Positions 1 through 6,233 are shown, counted from the stretch's first letter. The stretch is DNA of 6,233 nt from Syntrophobacterales bacterium (GCA_017881765.1 JADGQN010000291.1:1-6233), one strand, 5' to 3'. Notes: generated by a model from the letters alone, not told the origin. Translations and numbers: made by a program.

Positions 1-833
1 CTCCAGACCTCTTCCTTGAGGAGGCCCATGATGAACGCAGAAATCTTTTCCCCCTTCTTCTTTCCTCTTCTTCCATCCTCCATGATGAAGTGCCAATGCC
101 TGTCGATCGCTTCTATAAGTTCCGGCACGCCTTCACCCCGATCAGCCCGCGTTATAAGCACCGGAGCGACCCAGTCGTCGGTCCCTGCGCGGCCGGAACA
201 ATGCATCGCCAACTCCCGCTCTGCGTCCACGGCTCCCGGGTGGTCGCCCTTGTTCACGACCAGGATATCGCCTATTTCTATGAGCCCTGCTTTCATCAAC
301 TGGACCTCGTCGCCATAATCGGGGGTGAAGAGGATGATCACCGTGTCGCACAGATGGAGAAGTTCCTTCTCCGCCTGACCCGCGCCCACGCTTTCTATGA
401 GAACCACGTCCTTTCCGAGACCCTCCAGCACATAGATTGCACCCGCTGCCGCTCGCGCTACTCCGCCCGGATAGCCCCTGTGCGCCATGGAACGAATAAA
501 GATTCCCTTCTTTTCAGCATCCTTCATCCGCAGCCTATCGGCAAGGAATGCACCACCGCTTCGCAAGCTCGTGGGATCGGTTGCCACGACACCCACTTTT
601 TTGCCCTGATTGAATAAAGAGACGGCGAGTCTGCCCGTGATAGTGCTCTTACCCGCTCCCGGCGGACCCGTAATGCCTATTACATGGGCGCTGCCGGTGT
701 GCGGGAGGAGAAGGGACAATTCGGCGTAGCCTTCCGGCTTTCCGTTTTCGATGAGGGAGATGAGACGGGCAGCGCTCTTTTCATCGCCCTTCAATACCTT
801 CTCTGCGAGTCCACTACCATTCAAAAGCGACAC
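1..833 (-). CDS. meaB: MeaB/ArgK-family P-loop GTPase, mutase chaperone (partial, C-terminus off left edge)
   Basis: This is a G3E-class GTPase. In the family, MeaB gates adenosylcobalamin delivery to methylmalonyl-CoA mutase and related acyl-CoA mutases in the cytoplasm and protects them from inactivation. Seen over 277 codons: an N-terminal helical part (LAEKVLKGDEKSAARLISLIENG), Walker A GPPGAGKS at about residues 56-63, DPTS at 86-89 followed by SGG and DRLRM, the switch II-like ESVGAGQAE at 147-155, and the G4 motif NKGD at 194-197. The family usually has 310-330 residues, so roughly 40 are missing beyond base 1. I chose GTG at 833-831 because an in-frame TAA lies at 845-843, AAGGGA sits 5 nt upstream, and the N-terminal length then fits the family. 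TTG at 824-822 is the alternative. The gene is divergent from the dehydrogenase gene. A mutase gene would be expected further left, which is inference. The family call is secure; the partner mutase is unknown. Confidence 0.93.
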   Translation of the reverse strand, partial: MSLLNGSGLAEKVLKGDEKSAARLISLIENGKPEGYAELSLLLPHTGSAHVIGITGPPGAGKSTITGRLAVSLFNQGKKVGVVATDPTSLRSGGAFLADRLRMKDAEKKGIFIRSMAHRGYPGGVARAAAGAIYVLEGLGKDVVLIESVGAGQAEKELLHLCDTVIILFTPDYGDEVQLMKAGLIEIGDILVVNKGDHPGAVDAERELAMHCSGRAGTDDWVAPVLITRADRGEGVPELIEAIDRHWHFIMEDGRRGKKKGEKISAFIMGLLKEEVW

Positions 834-924
834 CCCGTTCCCTTACCCGGATGACCTCCTTAGCGTCAAGCTCCAAAAGCTGTCCTCGGTCCAAAAATAC
901 TATTGTGATCAGGCTATCGAAGTA

Positions 925-941
925 TTGTATACTGTATACCA
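925..941. promoter_or_regulatory. 17-bp inverted-repeat operator, GntR/FadR-like, between divergent genes
   Basis: TTGTATAC-T-GTATACCA is an inverted repeat with 7 of 8 positions matching around a central base; each arm contains the self-complementary GTATAC. T(T/G)GTATAC-type palindromes are typical of FCD/FadR-branch GntR repressors, which often control acid or amino-acid catabolism. It lies at about +4 to +20 relative to the leftward promoter's predicted start, a position suited to repression. It also overlaps a possible weak rightward promoter, TTGTGA (903-908), 19 bp, TATACT (928-933). The regulator gene is not in the window and its family is inferred only from the motif. Confidence 0.55.
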
Positions 942-950
942 TATGCGTCC

Positions 951-980
951 AGTATAGTGAAGCGGGCAGTCGCTTGTCAA
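951..980 (-). promoter_or_regulatory. Predicted sigma70 promoter reading left towards meaB
   Basis: On the minus strand there is a perfect -35 hexamer TTGACA (bases 980-975), an 18-bp spacer and a -10 hexamer TATACT (956-951, 5 of 6 matches). The predicted start of transcription is near 944, giving a leader of about 110 nt before meaB. A second, weaker minus-strand pair overlaps the operator: TGGACG (951-946), a 16-bp spacer, and TACAAT (929-924). Confidence 0.65.
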
Positions 981-1077
981 GAACTTTTGGACACGATTGA
1001 GAACAGAAAAACGGGCGGAAAAGGGGCTCTGACGCGAGTTCTGATCAAAAAAATCCCAATTTAAAGAAGGGGGGAGC

Positions 1078-2220
1078 ATGCGGGCTTTAGTACTAGGCGG
1101 AACCGGTGGCATGGGTCAGGGGGTGGCCAGGGATCTCATCAAGCAGGAGCAGATCAAACAGGTCCGTTTGGGCGACATAAATGTTGATCCGGCCAGGGTG
1201 CAGGAGAAATTGCGCGCCAGTGAAAAAATATCCCTCGGCAGAATAGATGTGAACGATCATGCCGGCTTGGTCAGTGCGATCAGAGATACCGACGTGGTCA
1301 TAAACTGCGCGGGGCCGTTCTACAAGACGGCCGTAACCGTGGCCAGAGCAGCCGTTGAAGCGCGGGTCAATTATATAGATATCTGCGATGACTATGAAGC
1401 CGCGGAGATTCTCTTTGCTTCCGATATCGATAAAGCTGCCAAGGAAGCGGGAATAACGGTCCTGACCGGGATGGGATCGGACCCGGGTACGAACAACGTA
1501 CTAGTTAAGTGGTACGCCGATCAGCTCGATCGTGTTGACGAGATCGCGCTGTTTTGGGTGGTCAGTATCGCCGAGCTGGCCGGTGCGGCTTGGGACCACA
1601 GCCTCCACATGACAATCGGCAAGATACCCCAATATCTGGATGGTAAGCTCGAATATGTGGAAGGCGGCTCGGGCGAGGAGGTAGCCCAATTCCTTGAACC
1701 CCTCGGGACCTGCCTGGTACGTTATGTGGGTCATCCTCAGCCACTTACGATACCGCGCTACATAAAAGGGGTGAAGAGGGTCGTGATCAAAGGCGCGCTC
1801 ATACCGAGGTGGGTGGACGAACTCATCAAAGAGCAGAAAGAGACGGGCTTCCTCAGCAAGGAGCCGATCGAGATCAAGGGAACCAAGGTGGTGCCATACG
1901 ATCTCACCCTGAAGCTCTGGGACGCGATCCCCAAGAATAGAGATAATGGACCCCTTGCTTCCGGTCTGAAAGTCATTGTCAAAGGAGAGAGGAAAGGGAA
2001 ACAGGTGACCTACACCGCGGACATCGTGGGCCGGATGGCGCCCGGCACAGGGCTCCCCGCTTCGATTGCGGCTCTCATGTTGGGCGCGGGTGACGTGACG
2101 GTAAAAGGGGTGGTGGCTCCGGAAGGCTGCATCGATCCGGGAAAATTTCTGGCAGCCCTGCTGCAGAGGGGCGCCAAAATACACCAGACGGAAACGATAA
2201 CCTCGCTGTTCGAATTGTAG
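1078..2220 (+). CDS. Saccharopine dehydrogenase-fold NAD(P)-dependent oxidoreductase (Lys9/lysine 6-dehydrogenase-like)
   Basis: A 380-residue cytoplasmic oxidoreductase of the COG1748 family, which includes saccharopine reductase and lysine 6-dehydrogenase; these interconvert an amino acid amine and an aldehyde, imine or saccharopine. Seen: an N-terminal Rossmann domain with glycine-rich LGGTGGMGQ at residues 6-14, Asp33 at the end of the second strand (LGDIN), which suggests NAD+ over NADP+, the core motif DVVINCAGPFY at about 72-82, and GMGSDPGTNN at about 131-140 joining to the catalytic domain. The C-terminal part ends in the family's TGLPAS...GVVAPEGCIDP...F pattern. Length is normal for bacterial members. 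ATG at 1078 follows a purine-rich AAGAAGGGGGGAGC. The aminotransferase gene follows after 10 nt, so the two probably share a pathway. The substrate cannot be read from the sequence; lysine, a lysine-derived diamine or another amino acid are all possible. Confidence 0.88.
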   Translation: MRALVLGGTGGMGQGVARDLIKQEQIKQVRLGDINVDPARVQEKLRASEKISLGRIDVNDHAGLVSAIRDTDVVINCAGPFYKTAVTVARAAVEARVNYIDICDDYEAAEILFASDIDKAAKEAGITVLTGMGSDPGTNNVLVKWYADQLDRVDEIALFWVVSIAELAGAAWDHSLHMTIGKIPQYLDGKLEYVEGGSGEEVAQFLEPLGTCLVRYVGHPQPLTIPRYIKGVKRVVIKGALIPRWVDELIKEQKETGFLSKEPIEIKGTKVVPYDLTLKLWDAIPKNRDNGPLASGLKVIVKGERKGKQVTYTADIVGRMAPGTGLPASIAALMLGAGDVTVKGVVAPEGCIDPGKFLAALLQRGAKIHQTETITSLFEL

Positions 2221-2230
2221 GAGGATATCC

Positions 2231-3487
2231 ATGAAGAGCGCTGAAAAGCTGAACATAACAAGGAGTCTTGAACTTTTCAAGGAGGCGAAAGAATTAGTTC
2301 CCGGCGGCGTCCTGGGCGCCCGGAAGCCTAGCGATTTTATCGAAGGGGAATATCCGATCTTTCTTGAATCCGGCAAAGGCGCGCACCTAATCGACGTTGA
2401 CGGCAATGAATTTATTGACTTCCTCTGTGGCTACGGGCCGATAATCCTGGGCTATAGGGAAGAAGAAGTTGATGAAGCGGTGATCAGGCAATTAAGAGAT
2501 AAGGGCTTCTGCTTTACGCTGACCCAACCGTATCAGAACCAGCTCGCACAAAGACTCTCCGAACTCGTGCCCTCATCCGAAATGAGCATCTTCTTGAAGA
2601 CCGGTTCCGACGGCACCACGGCGAGCGTCCGCATCGCGAGGGCATACACCAACCGGATCAAGGTCATGCGCTGCGGCTACCACGGCTGGCATGACTGGTC
2701 CGTTGAGATGAAGGGAGGCATCCCTGAGAAGCTCTACGAAGATGTGTACGAGTTCCGTTACAACAAGCTCGGTCAGCTCGAAGAGTTGATGGCTAAACAT
2801 GGCGACCAGACAGCCGCCATCATCATGACTCCCTTCGGCCATCCCAACCATCAGAAGATGGAAGAGCCTCAACCAGGGTTCCTAGAAGGCGTAAGGGAAA
2901 TAGCGACAAGGTATGGTGCGGTACTGATTTACGATGAAGTAAGGACGAACTTCAGACTCAGCATGGGCGGTGCGCAGCAACTGTATGCGGTTACCCCCGA
3001 TATGTCGGTCCTGGGAAAAGGCATGGCCAACGGCTATGCAATAAGCGCCGTTACCGGAAAGGCCGATGTGATGATGGCCGCGGCGAGTAAGCTTTTCATA
3101 TCGTCTACTTTTTTTCCGAACAGTGACGGTTATATTGCCGCTCTGAAAACTCTTGAGATCCTGGAGCGGGACCGTGTGCTCGACAACATATGGGAGAAAG
3201 GCGGCCGGTTTCTGAAAAGAATCCAGGCCATCATCGACACGTATAACGCCGGGGCCGAGCTGACCGGTGTAGCACCGATGTTTTACATAACCTTCAAAAA
3301 GGACCAGGCCGATACCTACAAGGCCAGACGAGATGATTTTTACACGCAGCTTATCCGCAAAGGCATCTTTTTGCACCCGCACCACCATGGCTATATCTGT
3401 TACAGACACACCGAGGAAGATCTGGACCTGGCGGCCAAAGCAATAGATGAAGCTATGGCTTATGTGAGTGAAAAATATTCGAGATAA
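2231..3487 (+). CDS. Class III PLP-dependent aminotransferase, glutamate-1-semialdehyde aminotransferase-like
   Basis: A 418-residue fold type I PLP enzyme that would move an amino group between an amino acid or amine and a keto or aldehyde partner. Seen: the phosphate-binding turn GSDGTT at residues 125-130 followed by RIARAYT, the cofactor-stacking region CGYHGWHDW at 148-156, the pyridine-nitrogen Asp235 in YDEVRTNFR, and the Schiff-base lysine Lys263 in VLGKGMANGY. SSTFFPNS at 291-298 matches the segment that reaches the other subunit's cofactor. Two motifs depart from true HemL: DEVRTNFR instead of the usual DEV(x)TGFR, and HPHHHGY at 382-388 where HemL-type enzymes carry a different substrate segment. 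A biosynthetic HemL role is therefore unlikely. GGAGG at 2220-2224, overlapping the upstream TAG, sits 6 nt before ATG, implying translational coupling to the dehydrogenase. The family is sure; the substrate is not. Confidence 0.9.
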   Translation: MKSAEKLNITRSLELFKEAKELVPGGVLGARKPSDFIEGEYPIFLESGKGAHLIDVDGNEFIDFLCGYGPIILGYREEEVDEAVIRQLRDKGFCFTLTQPYQNQLAQRLSELVPSSEMSIFLKTGSDGTTASVRIARAYTNRIKVMRCGYHGWHDWSVEMKGGIPEKLYEDVYEFRYNKLGQLEELMAKHGDQTAAIIMTPFGHPNHQKMEEPQPGFLEGVREIATRYGAVLIYDEVRTNFRLSMGGAQQLYAVTPDMSVLGKGMANGYAISAVTGKADVMMAAASKLFISSTFFPNSDGYIAALKTLEILERDRVLDNIWEKGGRFLKRIQAIIDTYNAGAELTGVAPMFYITFKKDQADTYKARRDDFYTQLIRKGIFLHPHHHGYICYRHTEEDLDLAAKAIDEAMAYVSEKYSR

Positions 3488-3731
3488 GCTTCTAGCCAAA
3501 CGGAGGCTTCGGGAGCACGCCCGCTCCATGCTAACCTTCAGTGTCGAGGATTACGAATAGAAAGCAAGCGTGCGGATGGTTAATGCCAGTTTGCGTTCAA
3601 GCGTATACCTTCGTTGTCGCTGCGTCCTTACAGGATGCTTCCTTCCAGGATGCTTCGCTAGCGCTATCGGCTCCTCGCTGCCGCCCGGGGTACCCGGCCG
3701 AAGGCTGGGTCGTCCATCTTGAATCCAAATT
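3488..3731. other. Gene-free convergent intergenic region
   Basis: I see no supportable gene here. The small reading frames in this stretch show no family motif or good ribosome site. It holds a 12-base near-perfect direct repeat (CAGGATGCTTCC at 3631-3642 and CAGGATGCTTCG at 3646-3657, period 15). A GC-rich patch follows at about 3657-3705, dense in small palindromes (AGCGCT, CCGGG-GTA-CCCGG at 3685-3697, GCC-GAA-GGC). It could be a decayed or REP-like dispersed repeat, but one copy cannot show that. Confidence 0.4.
3631..3657. repeat. Short tandem direct repeat (two copies, period 15)
   Basis: CAGGATGCTTC occurs twice 15 bases apart with a different base only at the copy ends. It lies in the non-coding gap between convergent genes. 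No function is evident. Confidence 0.5.
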
Positions 3732-3777
3732 GGTATAAAAGGGCGGAGCCAGAAATGTGGCTCCGCCCTTTTATACC
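3732..3777. terminator. Perfect 20-bp hairpin, bidirectional intrinsic terminator
   Basis: Arms at 3732-3751 and 3758-3777 are exact reverse complements over 20 bp with a 6-nt loop (GAAATG). The GC-rich core GGGCGGAGCCA is flanked by AAAA on one side and TTTT on the other, so each strand reads a stable stem followed by a T-run. It lies between the plus-strand aminotransferase (ends 3487) and the minus-strand porin (ends 3820), as expected for a terminator shared by convergent transcripts. It is about 245 nt after the aminotransferase stop and 43 nt after the porin stop. Confidence 0.88.
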
Positions 3778-3819
3778 TGCCCGCTCCCCCCGGCAAGCCA
3801 TGGGGAACGAGAGCGACCG

Positions 3820-5439
3820 TCAGAATGGATAATAGCGTAGACTCATCATGACGGTGCTCAAGTTTTCGCTCGGCAGGTTGAAGATGCGCAGATGGCTGTA
3901 AGAATATGACAAACCGGCGCGCATCAAGCCGTATTTACCTTTGTAGAAGGAATACCAGCCGCCGATAGTGGCCTGTTCAATAGCGGAGGCCTGAACAAGC
4001 GAGGAGTTTGCCGTGGAGCCTTCCTGTATCAGGGACTGAGGTGCGAAATTAGGATTGCCGAAGCCTCCTGTTGTCCCAAAGATATCTTTCCTCGACACCT
4101 GCTCCATACCCGCATACCCATAAATATCGAGGCGGTCATTAGGATGAGCGACCAGACCTACCAGGACTGCCACCTCGCTGATGGGATCGAGCTTGCCGCT
4201 GACAGGGTTGACCACGGCGTCGGCGAACCCGGCTGATCCATAGCGGCCGATGCCTTGGCCGGCGAGAAAGCTTCCCTGGAACTCTAGATACTTGGGTACG
4301 ACCGGCAACAGCACTGCGCCGCCCAAACCCCAGCCGAAGGCCGTGTTGTTGTTGCGGCTGCCGTTCACCAGGGTCCTGTCGGTAAAGAACCGCCCAAGGC
4401 CGTAAACCTCCCAATGGCCGAAGCCGGGGTCAATGGCCACCTTGCCCACGATATCGGGATACTCATCCAGGGACAGACTGCCGGGCATGTTGGAACCGTT
4501 GGTGGTGCTGGTGACGTCGGTAAAATTATCGGGGTTGGCCAGTCTGAATGTGTAGTTTGCGCTGCTGCCGGACGCCAGGCCTCCTCCCGTGATGACCGCC
4601 TGCGGCGCTTCGGCCGACAGGCCGGCGGACACTATGCTGCCGAAGTCCTTGACCAGGCGTACCTGGGGGTTCCGCGTCCACGTGAAGCCGGGAATGAACT
4701 GCTGGTCGATGGTAAGGGGTAAGTTCTCCTGGCGCGGCACTATGCCCGCCTTATTCATGGTGATGAGACTCCAGGCCTGGCCTGCCAACAGGTGCCAGCC
4801 ATCCTTCGTGTCGTAGGTTGCGTAGAGCTGACGAATGCGGGGATTGTAGCTGTTGCTTTCCACGGAATTGCCCGAAGTGCCGCTGCCGCCTCCGAGAAAG
4901 TCCATCTCGTAATAGGCCGCGAGTGCCGCATAATCCTCCTTCCCCTGGGCGAGCAGCGAGAGACGCGACCCGCGTGCCGAACCGCGGAGCTCGTTCATGT
5001 AGTAGTTTGGGGAATTTTGTAACGGAAAGCCTCCTGCGCCGAGGTTCCACCTCGAGTTGACATCCGAGCCCGTGAAACGGTCGCGATAAATGCCTGCGGC
5101 TTCAATAAATCCGCCGAGAGTCACACTCACTGCGGTGTTGGTGAACAGTGTCTTTCCGCTACCCGGCGAAGAAGGGGTTTGAGATGGTGCCGCTGCAACG
5201 GGAGTCGTTTGAGCGGGTGCGCTCACTGCAGCGGAGGTCGCTTGGGGCTGCATGGTCTTCTTAAGGGCGTCGATCTGCTGCTGAAGCGCATTGATCTGGG
5301 CCTGCAGAGACTCTATGGTCGCCGCGGTCTGCGCGCGGGCGGGACCGGCCACCACAAAGAGAAGACAGCAGAACCCGAGAGCAAATGCCGACAACTTTTG
5401 CTGAACACAGCCTGGCGCACCATGCTTCCATGCTTTCAT
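3820..5439 (-). CDS. DcaP-like outer-membrane porin
   Basis: A 539-residue outer-membrane beta-barrel protein, probably a trimeric channel for small, perhaps anionic, solutes; that role is known of DcaP relatives and only inferred here. Seen: a signal peptide of about 36 residues with a hydrophobic core (FALGFCCLLFVVAG) and an ARA|QT cleavage site. A short coiled coil at about 41-64 (IESLQAQINALQQQIDALKK) is typical of the periplasmic N-terminus of these porins, followed by an Ala/Pro/Thr-rich linker to about 95. The barrel begins near VSVTLGGFIEAAGIY and carries SRLSLLAQG, YYEMDFLGG, RIRQLYATYD and LLAGQAWSL. The last strand ends LRYYPF with terminal phenylalanine, the BAM recognition signature. 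The start ATG has GGAGGAGG 7 nt upstream. The upstream gene on the same strand ends 81 bp away, so cotranscription is possible. The solute is unknown. Confidence 0.88.
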   Translation of the reverse strand: MKAWKHGAPGCVQQKLSAFALGFCCLLFVVAGPARAQTAATIESLQAQINALQQQIDALKKTMQPQATSAAVSAPAQTTPVAAAPSQTPSSPGSGKTLFTNTAVSVTLGGFIEAAGIYRDRFTGSDVNSRWNLGAGGFPLQNSPNYYMNELRGSARGSRLSLLAQGKEDYAALAAYYEMDFLGGGSGTSGNSVESNSYNPRIRQLYATYDTKDGWHLLAGQAWSLITMNKAGIVPRQENLPLTIDQQFIPGFTWTRNPQVRLVKDFGSIVSAGLSAEAPQAVITGGGLASGSSANYTFRLANPDNFTDVTSTTNGSNMPGSLSLDEYPDIVGKVAIDPGFGHWEVYGLGRFFTDRTLVNGSRNNNTAFGWGLGGAVLLPVVPKYLEFQGSFLAGQGIGRYGSAGFADAVVNPVSGKLDPISEVAVLVGLVAHPNDRLDIYGYAGMEQVSRKDIFGTTGGFGNPNFAPQSLIQEGSTANSSLVQASAIEQATIGGWYSFYKGKYGLMRAGLSYSYSHLRIFNLPSENLSTVMMSLRYYPF

Positions 5440-5477
5440 CTTCGATCCTCCTCCGTTAATATTTATTCTTATATCAG

Positions 5478-5507
5478 GTTCTCGTGTTACGGTTGCATCA
5501 CGAAAAC
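5478..5507. repeat. Inverted repeat between the cytochrome b gene and the porin gene
   Basis: GTTCTCGTG (5478-5486) and CACGAAAAC (5499-5507) form a 9-position imperfect inverted repeat (8 matches, one G-U possible in RNA) with a 12-nt loop. No T-run follows on the minus strand, so it is a poor terminator. It may be an operator or an RNA structure affecting the downstream porin. The ACGGTT direct repeat (5489-5494 and 5507-5512) overlaps it. Function is unproven. Confidence 0.35.
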
Positions 5508-5520
5508 GGTTAGTTGTGCG

Positions 5521-6233
5521 TCAAGAATCTAATGGGGCCTCAGGTTTTCTTCCCTTCTCGCGCACCTTTTCCGCATACCAGAGATCATTGTGTTGGTGGG
5601 CCCAGACCGCATCGACGTAACCGGTCCACATGCCTTCAAAGACACCCTCGACACCTATGGTTCCCACGTAAACATGGCCGAAGGAGGCACTGACAAACAG
5701 GACGGCGAAGGTGACGTGAATCACGTGAGAGAGTTGCATCGCGAAGCGGGTCTGCCCCCAGATGGGGAAATCGAGTGTTATGCCGCTTATCCCCACGGCG
5801 ATCCCGAAAAGGATTACGAGCCAGAACCATCCCTTCTCGCCGCCGTTGACCCTCCCCGCGTGGGGTCGCGGCCCTTTACCGATCATGCCGCCCATGTTCT
5901 TAAACCACTCCAGATCGGTCTTCGTTGGGATGTTGTAGCGCACCCAGATGAGGAATTCCAACACTATTCCGACGAGCAGGAGCGGTCCGCAATAATTGTG
6001 CAGCGCCTTTGACCCCTGCAAATATCCGGACACAGACCAATGTCCGAAAATAGGTATCAGCGCTAAGCGCCCCAGAAGGAGGCTCAGTCCGGTGATGGCC
6101 ATGATGATGAACACGAGGGCGGTATACCAGTGTAAGACCCGTTCCCCTAACGCAAAGCGTTCAATCTTCACCCCGGAGCGTGGTTTCTCCAATTTGTCTT
6201 TACCGACAATCAGATAGAACAGACCCATGGCCA
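5521..6233 (-). CDS. Formate dehydrogenase gamma subunit, cytochrome b (FdnI/FdoI family; N-terminus off right edge)
   Basis: A diheme cytochrome b that anchors formate dehydrogenase in the inner membrane and passes electrons between its iron-sulfur subunit and quinone. Numbering from the first in-window ATG (6228): four membrane segments at about 35-53, 79-97, 134-152 and 165-190. Likely heme ligands are His33 (ERVLHW) with His185 (FGHVYVG), and His77 (ALHNY) with His171 (SHVIHV). The 14-residue gap between His171 and His185 matches E. coli FdnI. The tail GVEGVFEGMWTGYVDAVWAHQHNDLWYAE is characteristic of this subunit. The frame stays open to base 6233. The first residues (GLFYLIVGKDKLEKPRSG) align with the loop after an additional N-terminal membrane segment in the longer proteobacterial gamma subunits, so the ATG at 6228 is probably internal and the gene partial. 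Catalytic and iron-sulfur subunit genes would be expected to the right. Other b-type subunits of the same fold (hydrogenase, thiosulfate reductase) are less likely. Confidence 0.88.
   Translation of the reverse strand, partial: AMGLFYLIVGKDKLEKPRSGVKIERFALGERVLHWYTALVFIIMAITGLSLLLGRLALIPIFGHWSVSGYLQGSKALHNYCGPLLLVGIVLEFLIWVRYNIPTKTDLEWFKNMGGMIGKGPRPHAGRVNGGEKGWFWLVILFGIAVGISGITLDFPIWGQTRFAMQLSHVIHVTFAVLFVSASFGHVYVGTIGVEGVFEGMWTGYVDAVWAHQHNDLWYAEKVREKGRKPEAPLDS

Noticed and set aside
90..617. 175-codon plus-strand open frame
   Set aside because: It lies opposite the meaB coding frame, which carries clear GTPase motifs; its own translation shows no family pattern.
988..1002. Possible sigma54 -24/-12 promoter (TGGACACG...)
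   Set aside because: With the GG placed at -24, the -12 position reads GA rather than GC and the preceding TT is absent.
1501..2406. 301-codon minus-strand open frame
   Set aside because: Antisense shadow of the dehydrogenase gene, extending into the aminotransferase start; no recognisable motif, and both sense genes have clear family signatures.
2882..3529. 215-codon minus-strand open frame
   Set aside because: Antisense to the aminotransferase, covering its Lys263 and Asp235 motifs in the sense frame; no motif of its own.
3631..3657. Possible CRISPR-like repeat
   Set aside because: Only two copies with a 3-base gap; no regular spacers and no cas genes in the window.
3541..3738. 65-codon plus-strand frame in the convergent gap
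   Set aside because: It starts at GTG without a ribosome site, passes through the repeat patch and ends in the terminator stem; no family resemblance.
5590..6012. 140-codon plus-strand open frame
   Set aside because: Opposite the cytochrome b gene; the sense frame has conserved heme ligands and membrane segments.

Overview
The window is typical bacterial chromosome: dense genes, short gaps, Shine-Dalgarno sequences and sigma70-type promoter elements. The gene content is a MeaB-type GTPase of B12-dependent mutases, a saccharopine-dehydrogenase-fold oxidoreductase paired with a class III aminotransferase, a large outer-membrane porin and a membrane cytochrome b of formate dehydrogenase. This points to a Gram-negative anaerobe or facultative anaerobe with amino-acid or acyl-CoA catabolism and formate-linked electron transfer. 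A Desulfobacterota (Deltaproteobacteria)-like syntroph or sulfate reducer would fit, but that is inference from gene content and sequence style, not a proven assignment.

Layout from left to right. (1) Bases 1-833, minus strand: meaB/argK, its C-terminus cut by the left edge. (2) Bases 834-1077: a divergent control region with a strong leftward sigma70-like promoter (TTGACA-18 bp-TATACT) and, just inside its predicted transcription start, a 17-bp inverted repeat that looks like a GntR/FadR-type operator. (3) Bases 1078-3487, plus strand: a two-gene operon of saccharopine-dehydrogenase-like enzyme and class III (glutamate-1-semialdehyde aminotransferase-like) aminotransferase, with the second gene's Shine-Dalgarno overlapping the first gene's stop codon. 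(4) Bases 3488-3819: a gene-free convergent intergenic region ending in a perfect 20-bp hairpin that can serve as a terminator in both directions. (5) Bases 3820-5439, minus strand: a 539-residue DcaP-like porin. (6) Bases 5521-6233, minus strand: the formate dehydrogenase gamma (cytochrome b) subunit, whose N-terminus runs off the right edge.

How the genes may work together. The dehydrogenase and aminotransferase probably act on the same amino acid or amino-aldehyde, in sequence. Their divergent arrangement with meaB around one operator suggests co-control with a cobalamin-dependent mutase pathway encoded off the left edge. The right-hand block is a separate leftward unit: membrane formate oxidation or reduction feeding the quinone pool, followed 81 bp later by the porin. 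I found no CRISPR array, tRNA, rRNA, insertion sequence or clear defence system. The most interesting items are the uncharacterised dehydrogenase/aminotransferase pair and its shared promoter/operator with meaB.
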